This document shows, one piece after another, positions 1 through 8,455 of a stretch of 64,000 bases of DNA. Location: positions 1,736,001 through 1,800,000 of the forward strand of contig NC_007778.1 of the NCBI RefSeq assembly GCF_000013365.1, in the 5' to 3' direction. The DNA is from Rhodopseudomonas palustris HaA2. GTDB lineage: Bacteria > Pseudomonadota > Alphaproteobacteria > Rhizobiales > Xanthobacteraceae. Below the pieces are notes generated by a model. The model was not told where the DNA came from and did no database searches. It worked only from the letters and a program-made list of their open reading frames with translations. A program made the position numbers and the translations under genes. The stretch's first letter is position 1. Each line of letters starts with the position of its first letter.

Positions 1-1760
1 GGCACCGGCGGCTCAGCATCATCGATCTCGATCCCCGATCGACGCAGCCGATGCATCTGGGGCCGCTGAGCATCGTCTTCAACGGGGAAATCTACAACTA
101 CCGCGCGCTGCGTGCGGAGCTCGAGCGTGGCGGCTGTGTATTCCGCACGGAATCCGACACGGAAGTTCTGCTCCAGGCCTTCGCGCGCGACGGACTCGAT
201 TGCCTGCAGACCCTGGAAGGGATGTTCTCGTTTGCGATCTGGGACCGCAGCGCGCGGCGCCTGACGCTGGCGCGCGATCGCTACGGCGAAAAGCCGATGG
301 TTGTGTTCGAGGATGGCGAGAAGCTGCTGTTCGCGTCCGAGATTCCGGCGATCGAACGGCTGGCGGGCGACGGCGATCTCGTGATCGATCGGGCCGCCTT
401 GCCGCTGCTGTTCCGCTTTTCCTATTTGCCGGCGCCGTTCACGCCGTTCGAGCGGATGAAGCAGATCAAGCCCGGCTGCTGGCTGCAACTGACCGTCGAC
501 GACTGGACGATCCGCGAGGGCTCCTACTACCAGCTCACCACCGGCGGCGCCCCGCTCCGGAAGGCCGAGCCGTCGTTCGACGCCGCGAAGACGCAATTGC
601 GGCGGCTGCTGACCGAATCCGTCGAACAGCGCCTGGCGGCCTCGGACGTCCCGATCGCGACCTTTCTCAGCGGCGGGCTTGATTCCTCGATCATCGCCAG
701 CATTGCGGCCGGGATCGCCGGCGACCGGATGACGGCCTATTCGATCGGATTTCCCAACGATCCCGCGTTCGATGAAAGTCCGTATGCGCGATTGCTGGCC
801 GCCCGCTATCCCCGGATCGACCATCGGGTGATCGACGTGACCGAGGAACGGCTCGCCGATTTCACCGACCGGACCCTCGGGCTCCTGGGCGAACCCTATG
901 CCGATGCATCGCTGATTCCGACGGCCTTTCTGTGCTCGCATGTCGGCGAGAAGGTCATTCTGGGAGGCGATGGCGCCGATGAGCTGTTCGCCGGATACGG
1001 CGTGTATTCGGCCATGCAGGTGAGTGCGCGCATCCCGGGCTGGATCAAGCGGGTGCTCCGCCGCCTGCCGACACACGGCAATCCCGCCAGCATCGGCAAC
1101 TCGAAGTTGCGGGCGGCGGCCTTCTTCCGCATGCATATGCGGGATACCGCGGGCGAGGAATATTTATCCTGGCGCTCCTACGCGTCGCCGGAGCAGTTGC
1201 AGTCGCTCGGGTTTTCGAACGCCGATGCGTGCGCGCTGCCGGGCGATCTCGTCGACCTCGACCTCCACACGCTGCGCGACATGCTGGTGACGGACATCCG
1301 CTTCAATCTGCCGGCCGATATGCTGAAGAAGGTCGATCTGGCGAGCATGCAGCACGGACTCGAAGTGCGCTTGCCCTTTCTGGACTCGCGGCTGGTGGCG
1401 TTTGCGCTGGGGCTTCCCGACAAGTTCCTGATCAACGGCGGGGTGCGCAAACACATACTGCGCGAGAGTTTCCGCTCCGACCTGCCGCCCGAAATCCTGA
1501 CCCGGGGCAAGAAGGGATTCCTGCTGCCGATCCGCAAATGGATGAGGGATGGCCGTATCCGCGACGAGCTTCTGGACCTGGCCGCCCGCCAGACCACGCT
1601 GGATTCGCGGGCCATCGAGCGATTTGCGACCGAGCACCGCGAATTGCGAGCCGATCATTCCCAGCTGCTGTGGGCGTGCTATGTCTTTCTGAAATGGACG
1701 GGCAGGCGAAACGGCAACCGGTCCGATCGGGGATCGATCAGCTCGGAGATCGCTGGATAA
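1..1760 (+). CDS. AsnB-type glutamine amidotransferase (partial, 5' end outside window)
   Basis: This is an asparagine synthase-family protein that normally transfers ammonia from glutamine to an activated carboxylate. The reading frame is open from base 3, where HRRLSIIDL can be read, so the gene starts left of the window and the catalytic Cys2 is not visible. The class II glutaminase domain is recognisable by GEIYNY and GEKPM. The ATP pyrophosphatase domain has its PP-loop SGGLDSS at 669-689 and the usual KVDLASMQ and RLPFLD motifs. It lies in a polysaccharide cluster with a second homologue at 8455, so amidation of a hexuronic acid (as proposed for WbpS in Pseudomonas) is more likely than asparagine synthesis; that role is inference. 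About 585 residues are visible, near full family length. Confidence 0.9.
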   Translation, partial: HRRLSIIDLDPRSTQPMHLGPLSIVFNGEIYNYRALRAELERGGCVFRTESDTEVLLQAFARDGLDCLQTLEGMFSFAIWDRSARRLTLARDRYGEKPMVVFEDGEKLLFASEIPAIERLAGDGDLVIDRAALPLLFRFSYLPAPFTPFERMKQIKPGCWLQLTVDDWTIREGSYYQLTTGGAPLRKAEPSFDAAKTQLRRLLTESVEQRLAASDVPIATFLSGGLDSSIIASIAAGIAGDRMTAYSIGFPNDPAFDESPYARLLAARYPRIDHRVIDVTEERLADFTDRTLGLLGEPYADASLIPTAFLCSHVGEKVILGGDGADELFAGYGVYSAMQVSARIPGWIKRVLRRLPTHGNPASIGNSKLRAAAFFRMHMRDTAGEEYLSWRSYASPEQLQSLGFSNADACALPGDLVDLDLHTLRDMLVTDIRFNLPADMLKKVDLASMQHGLEVRLPFLDSRLVAFALGLPDKFLINGGVRKHILRESFRSDLPPEILTRGKKGFLLPIRKWMRDGRIRDELLDLAARQTTLDSRAIERFATEHRELRADHSQLLWACYVFLKWTGRRNGNRSDRGSISSEIAG

Positions 1761-1799
1761 AATTCCGCAGCAGAGTATCGCATGGAATTCCAGTCGAGA

Positions 1800-2912
1800 T
1801 CACCGCGGCACGACGAGACGCCGCCCCCTGATCCGGTCTCTCAGTCTCGACATCGGCCCCTCGACCAAGACCTGCAAGACGTATGATGCAACGATTGATA
1901 TCGCCACCGTGAGAATTTGAACGATCGGGTTGGGCTCCGGAAACAAAGAATAGGCCGCAACCAAGACGGCATAGTGATTCAGATACAGCGGGTAAGTCAG
2001 ATCGCCCAGCGATTGATCGAGCTTTATCCAGTTCGCAGAAAGACGAATTGTCGATATCCATGCGAGCAGGAACGGCACAGCCAACATTGCCAGGGTGGGG
2101 ATGAACACGACGGGCCGAACCGCGCCGCTCCACCAGTCGACGTGCAGCGAAAGCTGACCCTGCGTGTAGCGAAGAAAGTGGATGGCGATCAGAATATAAG
2201 AAACGACCATCACCCCGCTGGCGAGCGTATCGCGATACACCTTGCGCAGATAGATGCTCGTGCCAAGAACGAAGTAGGGAAAAAAAGCGAAGCTCGTGTG
2301 AAGGTGACGAACGTACTCGCTGAAAACATGCAGGCCGATGGCCCCGGCCGCGATCGAAGCGAGATAGGCTCGCATGCCGACGATTCTTCTCGCGATCGGC
2401 CAAAGGGCGATGCAGATTGCGACGCAATAATAAAATACGAACTCGACGAAAATGGCCCAGGCAAAGCGAACGAAGTAGTACCATTCCTCCCGCGGGAGAA
2501 ACTGGTTGACATTGAAGATCGGGAATATTCCGGTGATCTGGACTGCGAGATTGCGCATGTCGAACATGTTGCTCGGGTTCGACGAATAGTCCGGCAATCT
2601 CAGCGTCCAGGCATTCAACAACGCCCAGTGCACGGCAATCGAGAGGGCGGCGGCGACCCAATAGGGAGGCGCCAATCTGAGAAACCTGTTGCTCAGGAAC
2701 GCTGCCGGACGATCTCGATAGAAGAAATCAACCGCCTCGGAGATGATGAACCCGGACAGCACGAAGAAGCCCATCACCGCGACGTTGCCGATCCCGAGGT
2801 CCTGAACGAAGCGTCTGTCCGTGAAGCTCAGAAACCAAGTGTGACTCAGCACGACGGCAGCTGCTAGAGCGAAGCGGAAGCCGCCCAGCGCTCGGTATGG
2901 CGCGTCTTTCAT
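1800..2912 (-). CDS. Acyltransferase 3 (OafA/YrhL-like) family membrane protein
   Basis: A 370-residue integral membrane acyltransferase. The N-terminus has the family signature: a hydrophobic first helix with the probable catalytic histidine in LSHTW (about residue 24), then FFVLSGFI and the conserved basic stretch SNRFLRLAPPYW. About ten hydrophobic segments follow. Such proteins O-acylate sugars at the cytoplasmic membrane, which fits the polysaccharide cluster. It points left, towards the first amidotransferase, and starts 239 bp from the divergent glycosyltransferase at 3152, so that interval probably holds promoters for both directions. The acyl group and sugar cannot be told from sequence. 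Confidence 0.85.
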   Translation of the reverse strand: MKDAPYRALGGFRFALAAAVVLSHTWFLSFTDRRFVQDLGIGNVAVMGFFVLSGFIISEAVDFFYRDRPAAFLSNRFLRLAPPYWVAAALSIAVHWALLNAWTLRLPDYSSNPSNMFDMRNLAVQITGIFPIFNVNQFLPREEWYYFVRFAWAIFVEFVFYYCVAICIALWPIARRIVGMRAYLASIAAGAIGLHVFSEYVRHLHTSFAFFPYFVLGTSIYLRKVYRDTLASGVMVVSYILIAIHFLRYTQGQLSLHVDWWSGAVRPVVFIPTLAMLAVPFLLAWISTIRLSANWIKLDQSLGDLTYPLYLNHYAVLVAAYSLFPEPNPIVQILTVAISIVASYVLQVLVEGPMSRLRDRIRGRRLVVPR

Positions 2913-3151
2913 GCGGTCGTCCTAGAAAGGCGGCAAGCTGGGTCTCGCGCGAGGCTTCGGTCTAAGGCTGGAATAGTTCTGTCCGTGAACTGCATGGTGC
3001 ATGTCGTCCTGGCCCTCCCGCTGCGGTCTCGCGCGGATTTCGCTGTTTCGCAGGCCCGCGACCGAAGCATATCGGATGTTGCTGCTGCCCGACAGAACGA
3101 GTATAGCGCTGCAAGGGAATTTGGGCCAAGCAGTGGACACGAAAAGAATCG

Positions 3152-3895
3152 ATGCGCGATCCTGGTCAAGCGCCTAGCCTTTCGATCGTGACGGTGACGT
3201 ACAACAGCGCGGCCACCCTGTCCGACACTCTGAACAGTGTTCGCAGCCAGACCTTCCGAGACTTCGAGCATATCGTCGTCGATGGCGGATCGACGGACGG
3301 GACGCTCGACATTCTGAACGCCGCGGGCTCTTCGGTGCGCTGGATTTCCGAACCCGACAAGGGCATCTACGATGCGATGAACAAGGGCATCGGGATGGCG
3401 CGTGGCCGCTGGATTCATCTGCTCAATTCGGACGATTACTACGCGTCGGACGATGTGCTGGCCCGCATCGTTCCGAAGCTGAAAGAGGATGCAGTCAACT
3501 ATTGTGACCTCATTCGGGCCGACGCAAATGGTGGACGAGTCGTCCAGCGCTTCCCGTTCCGAAAATGGCCGCTGTATTTTTCGGCTTACTTGCCGCATCC
3601 GTCTCTCGTCGTCTCGGCGGCTCAGTACGGGGCGGTCGGAACTTACGACGTCGGCTTCCGGGTCGCCGCCGACCACGATATGATTTTGCGACTGGTCGAC
3701 CGCTTTCCTGCCAACCATATCCCGGTCGAAATGACCGTGATGCGTCAGGACGGAGTGTCGGCGACCAATCTGGATCTGAGCATGCGGGAGTTCGGGATGG
3801 TGTTGCAGAAGCACCGGCTTCCCGAACCGCTGATCACGGCCATCATGGCGATCCGACGGATTTGGTGGAGGTTGAGATCCAATGAACGATCCTAA
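3152..3895 (+). CDS. Family 2 glycosyltransferase (WcaA-like)
   Basis: A 247-residue GT-A fold glycosyltransferase. It opens with LSIVTVTYNSA, followed by VVDGGSTDGT for nucleotide binding, DKGIYDAMNKG, and the metal-binding NSDD at residues 92-95. The short length and single domain match WcaA-type enzymes that add one sugar to a lipid-linked glycan at the inner face of the membrane. Its last 14 bases overlap the start of the methyltransferase at 3882, so the two are probably translationally coupled. The ribosome site before ATG 3152 is weak (GAAAAG). Donor and acceptor are unknown. Confidence 0.88.
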   Translation: MRDPGQAPSLSIVTVTYNSAATLSDTLNSVRSQTFRDFEHIVVDGGSTDGTLDILNAAGSSVRWISEPDKGIYDAMNKGIGMARGRWIHLLNSDDYYASDDVLARIVPKLKEDAVNYCDLIRADANGGRVVQRFPFRKWPLYFSAYLPHPSLVVSAAQYGAVGTYDVGFRVAADHDMILRLVDRFPANHIPVEMTVMRQDGVSATNLDLSMREFGMVLQKHRLPEPLITAIMAIRRIWWRLRSNERS

Positions 3896-4487
3896 CAGCT
3901 TGGCAATTCGCGATGGTGTCAGCAAGAGGATCGTCGATCTCTTCCCCGACAAGCATGCCCGCATCGCCGATCTCGGTTGTGGCGAAGGTGAGTTACTGGT
4001 TCGTCTCAAGGAGTTGGGTTTCGATTCCTTGACCGGCGTCGGCTGGAAGGTCCAGGTGCCGCCGCAAGTCAGCAGGGTCGAAGAAATCGACCTCAGCCAG
4101 GCCGGTTGGGCGGATCGGCTGGGCGGCGCGACCTTCGATGTGCTGACCGCGACTGAGGTACTGGAACACTTGGTCAATCCGTACGAATTCCTCACTCAGG
4201 CGCGCCGGCTGACAAAGCCGGGCGGCCGATTGATCTTGACGTTTCCGAACGTGCATAATTTGCGCAGTATCATCGGCTATGCTGTGGCCGGGCGGTTCAG
4301 CGGGTTCTTTGGTCCAAATTGGAACACCAACCATCCCTTGCATGATCAGCATATCTTTGTGCCAAACCACGAGCTCGTCGGTTACTTCCTGAAGCTCGTC
4401 GGGTTCGAGGTTGTCTCGATCGATTACTTGCTGGGGCGTGGAAAGCTTTTCGGGACGACTGCTCTTTTTGATTGCAGGGCGGTGTAG
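3882..4487 (+). CDS. Class I SAM-dependent methyltransferase
   Basis: A 201-residue methyltransferase of the UbiG/MetW-like type. Motif I is ADLGCGEGELL, the post-II region is TATEVLEHL, and a KPGGRLILTFPN strand follows. It overlaps the preceding glycosyltransferase by 14 bp and probably methylates a sugar of the same glycan. The C-terminus ends abruptly after a run of five T at 4463-4467. A one-base shift there would extend the protein by about two dozen residues, so either the tail is naturally short or there is a small frameshift. Confidence 0.8.
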   Translation: MNDPNSLAIRDGVSKRIVDLFPDKHARIADLGCGEGELLVRLKELGFDSLTGVGWKVQVPPQVSRVEEIDLSQAGWADRLGGATFDVLTATEVLEHLVNPYEFLTQARRLTKPGGRLILTFPNVHNLRSIIGYAVAGRFSGFFGPNWNTNHPLHDQHIFVPNHELVGYFLKLVGFEVVSIDYLLGRGKLFGTTALFDCRAV

Positions 4488-4587
4488 GGCCATCGTATCG
4501 TCCATCGCAATGGAAATTCGTCGACGTATCTGAACGAGGCGGGCTAGCGACCTCGATTTCCCTTCGGGATCGGTCTGGGGAACTCCA

Positions 4588-6219
4588 TTGCAGCGGTCAG
4601 GACAGTTTTTCGCGTCGGAGTTTCGGCTTTCGTTCCCTCGGTGGTTTCGCGTCACCGATATTTCGATCAAGTATTCAACGATATCTTGGCTGGTGGCAGT
4701 CTCGTTCGTCTGGGCGGTGGTCCGCTCGAGCTATCTCGATTGGGGTAGCGGTGAATTTTCCGAACTCGATATTCCACTCTGGGTCAGAGCATCGATCTTC
4801 GCGGCTTTCCTGCTGCCGACGGTCGCCTTGCTGGTGCAGGGAAAGTGGACCTACTGGCTCTTGGGGGTGTCCGGAGCCATCGGGGTCGTTCCGAAGCTTC
4901 CCTTGCTGCCGTTCATCCAGGAATACGCCCACCTGGTGATCGTGCTCACCGCGATCTCGCTCGTGGTGACCGGCCCCAGGTCGAGAAGCTTTCGCGATTG
5001 CGGCGCGGTCAAGATCTACGTCGCGTATCTCGCCGTGTGTGCCGTTTCGACCACCCTGAACTGGTTCCTGTTCCAGAACCTCTGGCAACTCAAGGTCGGG
5101 CTGGCGTTTCTGATCCTGTTCGGCGCCTTCGCCGTCGTTCTCGTGACGACTTCGGGCGCAGCAGAGCGGCGCGAGAAGGCCTTCGCGGATATGCTCGAAG
5201 GCGCGGTCGGAGGTTTTCTCGCCCAGGGCCTGATCTGCCTCGTGACGATCCCGCTTCTGTTCCTGTTTCAGTCACACGAAGGCAACGACACCGTTTTCGG
5301 CCTGGCGTTCTACGAACGCATCAAGTCCACTTTTCCCGGACCGGTGAATTTCGGGATGTTCCTGCTGATCAGCGTACCTGTGGCGCTGCTGTGGATGCAT
5401 CGAAACAGGATCAGGTCGACGCTGGTCATGTTGTATCTGCAATTGGTGCCATGGCTGGTGGTGATGTCCGGCAGCAGATCCGCGCGGATCGCGGGCGCGG
5501 TGATGCTGCTGGCTCTGCTGTTGCGACGAGAGATGCGATGGCGGACCGTCGCCTTGCTTCCGTCGACGATCGTCGCCTCCTATGCCGGGTTCTTCTACAA
5601 CTCGTTTCCGGCGGCGATCCGTGCCCTCTTCGGCGATCAGGAGGCCGCCACGCTGAGTTTCAAAGGCCACTTCTTCGACGTGCACGACCGTGTCGGATTG
5701 ATCGCCGAGACCATGGGCGCCGCTCCTTTCCTGTCCTCGATCGGGAACGATCTGAGAGAGCAATCCGGCAATTGGGTGCCGTGGGCGCAGTGGCTGCAGA
5801 CGTTGTCCAAGGTGCTGAATTCGATGTTCGGCTACGGGGCGGGTGTCGGAGGCTACTCGCAAAGCAGCTTTCCGTCGCCGCACACCATGTTTCTCAACGC
5901 GCTGGTCGATACAGGAATTCTGGGGCTCGTATTGCTCGGCCTGTTCCTGGCGGTGTTGGCGGTGCGGCTCCTGCTCAAGGCCCTGTACGCCGCCACCGAT
6001 GCCGATTCGTTGACCTATTGGCTGTGTGGTCTGGCGTTCTTCCCGGCCTTGCTCGTCAATATTCCCTACGTGCCACAGATATGGGGATTCTATCTGACGA
6101 CGATCATCTTGATATGTGTCGTGGTCGCGGGACCCGTTGCGCCGAACGGCAAGACCGGCGAGCGGAAGTTCACCCGGCTGATTTTCGGCGTTCAGCGCCG
6201 GCCGACGCCGACAACCTGA
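4588..6219 (+). CDS. O-antigen polymerase/ligase-like polytopic membrane protein (Wzy/WaaL type)
   Basis: A 543-residue protein with about a dozen hydrophobic segments and one large loop near residues 345-430. The loop is followed by a glycine-rich GYGAGVGGYS and PSPHTMFLNALVDTGILGL, the pattern seen in Wzy polymerases and WaaL-type O-antigen ligases. It would act at the periplasmic face of the inner membrane, joining repeat units or attaching the finished chain to lipid A-core. Sequence alone does not separate polymerase from ligase. The start is a TTG with no clear ribosome site, so the true start is uncertain. It sits among glycosyltransferases and methyltransferases on the same strand. 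Confidence 0.8.
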   Translation: MQRSGQFFASEFRLSFPRWFRVTDISIKYSTISWLVAVSFVWAVVRSSYLDWGSGEFSELDIPLWVRASIFAAFLLPTVALLVQGKWTYWLLGVSGAIGVVPKLPLLPFIQEYAHLVIVLTAISLVVTGPRSRSFRDCGAVKIYVAYLAVCAVSTTLNWFLFQNLWQLKVGLAFLILFGAFAVVLVTTSGAAERREKAFADMLEGAVGGFLAQGLICLVTIPLLFLFQSHEGNDTVFGLAFYERIKSTFPGPVNFGMFLLISVPVALLWMHRNRIRSTLVMLYLQLVPWLVVMSGSRSARIAGAVMLLALLLRREMRWRTVALLPSTIVASYAGFFYNSFPAAIRALFGDQEAATLSFKGHFFDVHDRVGLIAETMGAAPFLSSIGNDLREQSGNWVPWAQWLQTLSKVLNSMFGYGAGVGGYSQSSFPSPHTMFLNALVDTGILGLVLLGLFLAVLAVRLLLKALYAATDADSLTYWLCGLAFFPALLVNIPYVPQIWGFYLTTIILICVVVAGPVAPNGKTGERKFTRLIFGVQRRPTPTT

Positions 6220-6443
6220 GCGGGTGCGCGCCGACGCGCGGGCCGTCGGCAGCCGCCGTGCAAATCCCGATGGCGCAAGTTCCGCCGCCTCGTTCGCGGC
6301 GCCTTCGTTTCCGCAATGCCGTCAGCTGGTTGCAGACCAGCTTGTTCTCTCAGGGATAGGACCTTATAGGGTTCGCACCCTGGCATTCCCCTCCGGGAAC
6401 GGCGCCAAAGCTGATGTCGATCACCTCACTCAAGGCCGCTGCA

Positions 6444-7265
6444 ATGACCGATGCGAATATTGCCCTGGTGTCGCCGTCGGCATTTTTCGCCTGGTGCCTG
6501 CATTCGGTGGATCAGGATCAAATTCCCTTTCGCGCGAATTATCCTCAATATTTCCAGGCGTCGGGTTCGAGCGATTATCTTTGGCGCACCTATGATCGGC
6601 GGCTTTCGGACGTGATCGGATTGGTCCGTCCCGGTCTGCGGGTGTTGGAGATCGGCTGCGGAATCGGTTCGGATCTGCATTGGCTCGCGCTGCACGGCGC
6701 CAGGGTCACCGGCATCGACGTGAAGTCCGAATGGACCACCGCGGCCAAGCTGCTCACGAAACACGTGAGCGCTCGGATAGCGCCCGTCGAGGTCGATATT
6801 CAGCGCATCAATCTGCTCGACCTTCCCGACGCGCAATACGACCTGATCTACATGAAGGACACCTTTCACCATCTCGAACCACGCGACGAGATCGTCGCAA
6901 AGATCGCCCGCCTGCTGGCGCCGGGCGGGTCTCTGGTCATCGTCGAGCCGAATGCCTGGAATCCGCTGATCCAGTGGAAGATGTTTCGCATCCGCGGCTT
7001 CAGGACCATCATCGACAAGACCGACAAGGCCACCGGTGAGCGGTTCGTCTACGGCAACGAGCGACTGGTCACGGGCGGCGCGATCGTTCGCAGCTTTGCT
7101 CGTCATGGCGTCAAGGGGACGTCGCGCTTGTTCAGACTGGTGCCGACAGCGTTGGCTTCCAATCGATGGATCGTCGGAGCGGCGGACCTGCTCGAATCCG
7201 TGCGAATAGAGGCCGGTTTGATTCCGGTCTGCATTCACTGCGTGTATCGCGGGACGAAAGCATGA
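6444..7265 (+). CDS. Class I SAM-dependent methyltransferase
   Basis: This protein has motif I VLEIGCGIGSDL, an acidic GIDVKS for the SAM ribose, and YMKDTFHHL plus LAPGGSLVIVEPN further on. I chose ATG 6444 because AAGG lies eight bases upstream; an in-frame ATG at 6414 would add ten residues but has no good ribosome site. The stop overlaps the next start as ATGA (7262-7265), so it is coupled to the glycosyltransferase. Its length (273 residues) and lack of membrane helices suggest a cytosolic sugar- or lipid-linked-sugar O-methyltransferase. The substrate is unknown. Confidence 0.82.
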   Translation: MTDANIALVSPSAFFAWCLHSVDQDQIPFRANYPQYFQASGSSDYLWRTYDRRLSDVIGLVRPGLRVLEIGCGIGSDLHWLALHGARVTGIDVKSEWTTAAKLLTKHVSARIAPVEVDIQRINLLDLPDAQYDLIYMKDTFHHLEPRDEIVAKIARLLAPGGSLVIVEPNAWNPLIQWKMFRIRGFRTIIDKTDKATGERFVYGNERLVTGGAIVRSFARHGVKGTSRLFRLVPTALASNRWIVGAADLLESVRIEAGLIPVCIHCVYRGTKA

Positions 7266-8455
7266 GCGCCGGGTCGTCACCGAGCGAGGGCGCGGCAGGC
7301 GTGTCGGCGGCGCGGGGGACAACGCGCCGCAACGTGATGATCTGGCATTGGGGGCGCCGCGGCGGCGGCGTGCGCTACACCTACGAACTGGTGAGGGAAT
7401 TGCAGAAGGATCCGGGGCTTCGACTGCATCTGTCGTTGTCGAAGCAGGGCGATATTTTCCCGGATCTCGACGGCCTCGGTCTGCCCGGCTTTCATATCGA
7501 TACGTACAACAGCATCCCCACGGCGTTACTCTCGCTCGCGCGGCTTCCACTGATCCGAGCGCAATTCTGGAAATACGTCCGCGAGCACGATATTTCGGTC
7601 GTGGTCTGCACGATGAGCCATCTTTGGGATGTGCCGGTGTTGTGGCGCAAGCCGAAGGATGTCGTCTATCTGTTGGTGCTGCACGACGCGCTGCCTCATG
7701 CGGGCGACGATGTCGCTATCCGCAAGCGGATGCTCGACAGCGAAATCGCATCCAGCGACGGCATCATTGCATTGACCGAGAACACCCGGAAGCTGGTCAC
7801 TGAAATGAGCGGTTATCCCCGCGACCGCGTCTGGGTGATCCCGCTCGGCGTGTTTCCCTATGCGGTGCGGGGCGTGTCCGCGCAGGCCCGGACAGACGCA
7901 CCGCTGCAACTGCTGTTCTTCGGCCGGCTGCTGCCATACAAGGGGCTCGACCTGCTGCTCGAGGCCTACCGGCTCCTGAAGGGCGAGGGCAAGAACATCG
8001 CCCTGCGGATCGCCGGGCCCGGCGATATCGTGCAGTATCGCGCTCAGCTCGACGGACTGGCGGACGTCAGCATCGACAACCGCTGGATTCCGGAAGAGGA
8101 GGTTGGTGCGGTCTTCGAGGACATCGATATCGTCGTCGCGCCCTATCGCGGCGCCAGCCAGTCCGGTGTGCTGGCGACATCCGGAGCGGCGGGAATTCCC
8201 GCCGTCGTGACGCCGGTCGGCGGTCTTGCCGAGCAGGTGCTGCACGAACAGACCGGTATCGTCGCCGCGGACACCAGTCCCGCCGCGATCGCGGCGGCTC
8301 TCGGCCGCCTCATCGACGACGACGAACTGAGGTCGCGTTGCGCCGAGGGGGCCAAGAGGCACGCGACCGAGGTGCTGGCGTGGTCCGCCATCGCCGCGCA
8401 GTTTTCGCCGATATTGAAGACGATCTCGTCGCGCCGCCGGGCTGGACCGACATAA
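7262..8455 (+). CDS. Family 4 glycosyltransferase
   Basis: A 397-residue GT-B enzyme. The N-terminal domain has the glycine-rich GRRGGGVRYTYEL. The C-terminal domain has LFFGRLLPYKGLDLLLEA, RIAGPG, and the nucleotide-sugar site with PYRGASQSGVLATSGAAGIPAV, the GT4 EX7E-like region in which the first Glu seems replaced. Start ATG 7262 overlaps the previous stop (ATGA), and its stop shares bases with the next start (TAATG at 8453-8457). The gene is therefore in the middle of a tightly coupled run of methyltransferase, glycosyltransferase and amidotransferase. Confidence 0.86.
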   Translation: MSAGSSPSEGAAGVSAARGTTRRNVMIWHWGRRGGGVRYTYELVRELQKDPGLRLHLSLSKQGDIFPDLDGLGLPGFHIDTYNSIPTALLSLARLPLIRAQFWKYVREHDISVVVCTMSHLWDVPVLWRKPKDVVYLLVLHDALPHAGDDVAIRKRMLDSEIASSDGIIALTENTRKLVTEMSGYPRDRVWVIPLGVFPYAVRGVSAQARTDAPLQLLFFGRLLPYKGLDLLLEAYRLLKGEGKNIALRIAGPGDIVQYRAQLDGLADVSIDNRWIPEEEVGAVFEDIDIVVAPYRGASQSGVLATSGAAGIPAVVTPVGGLAEQVLHEQTGIVAADTSPAAIAAALGRLIDDDELRSRCAEGAKRHATEVLAWSAIAAQFSPILKTISSRRRAGPT

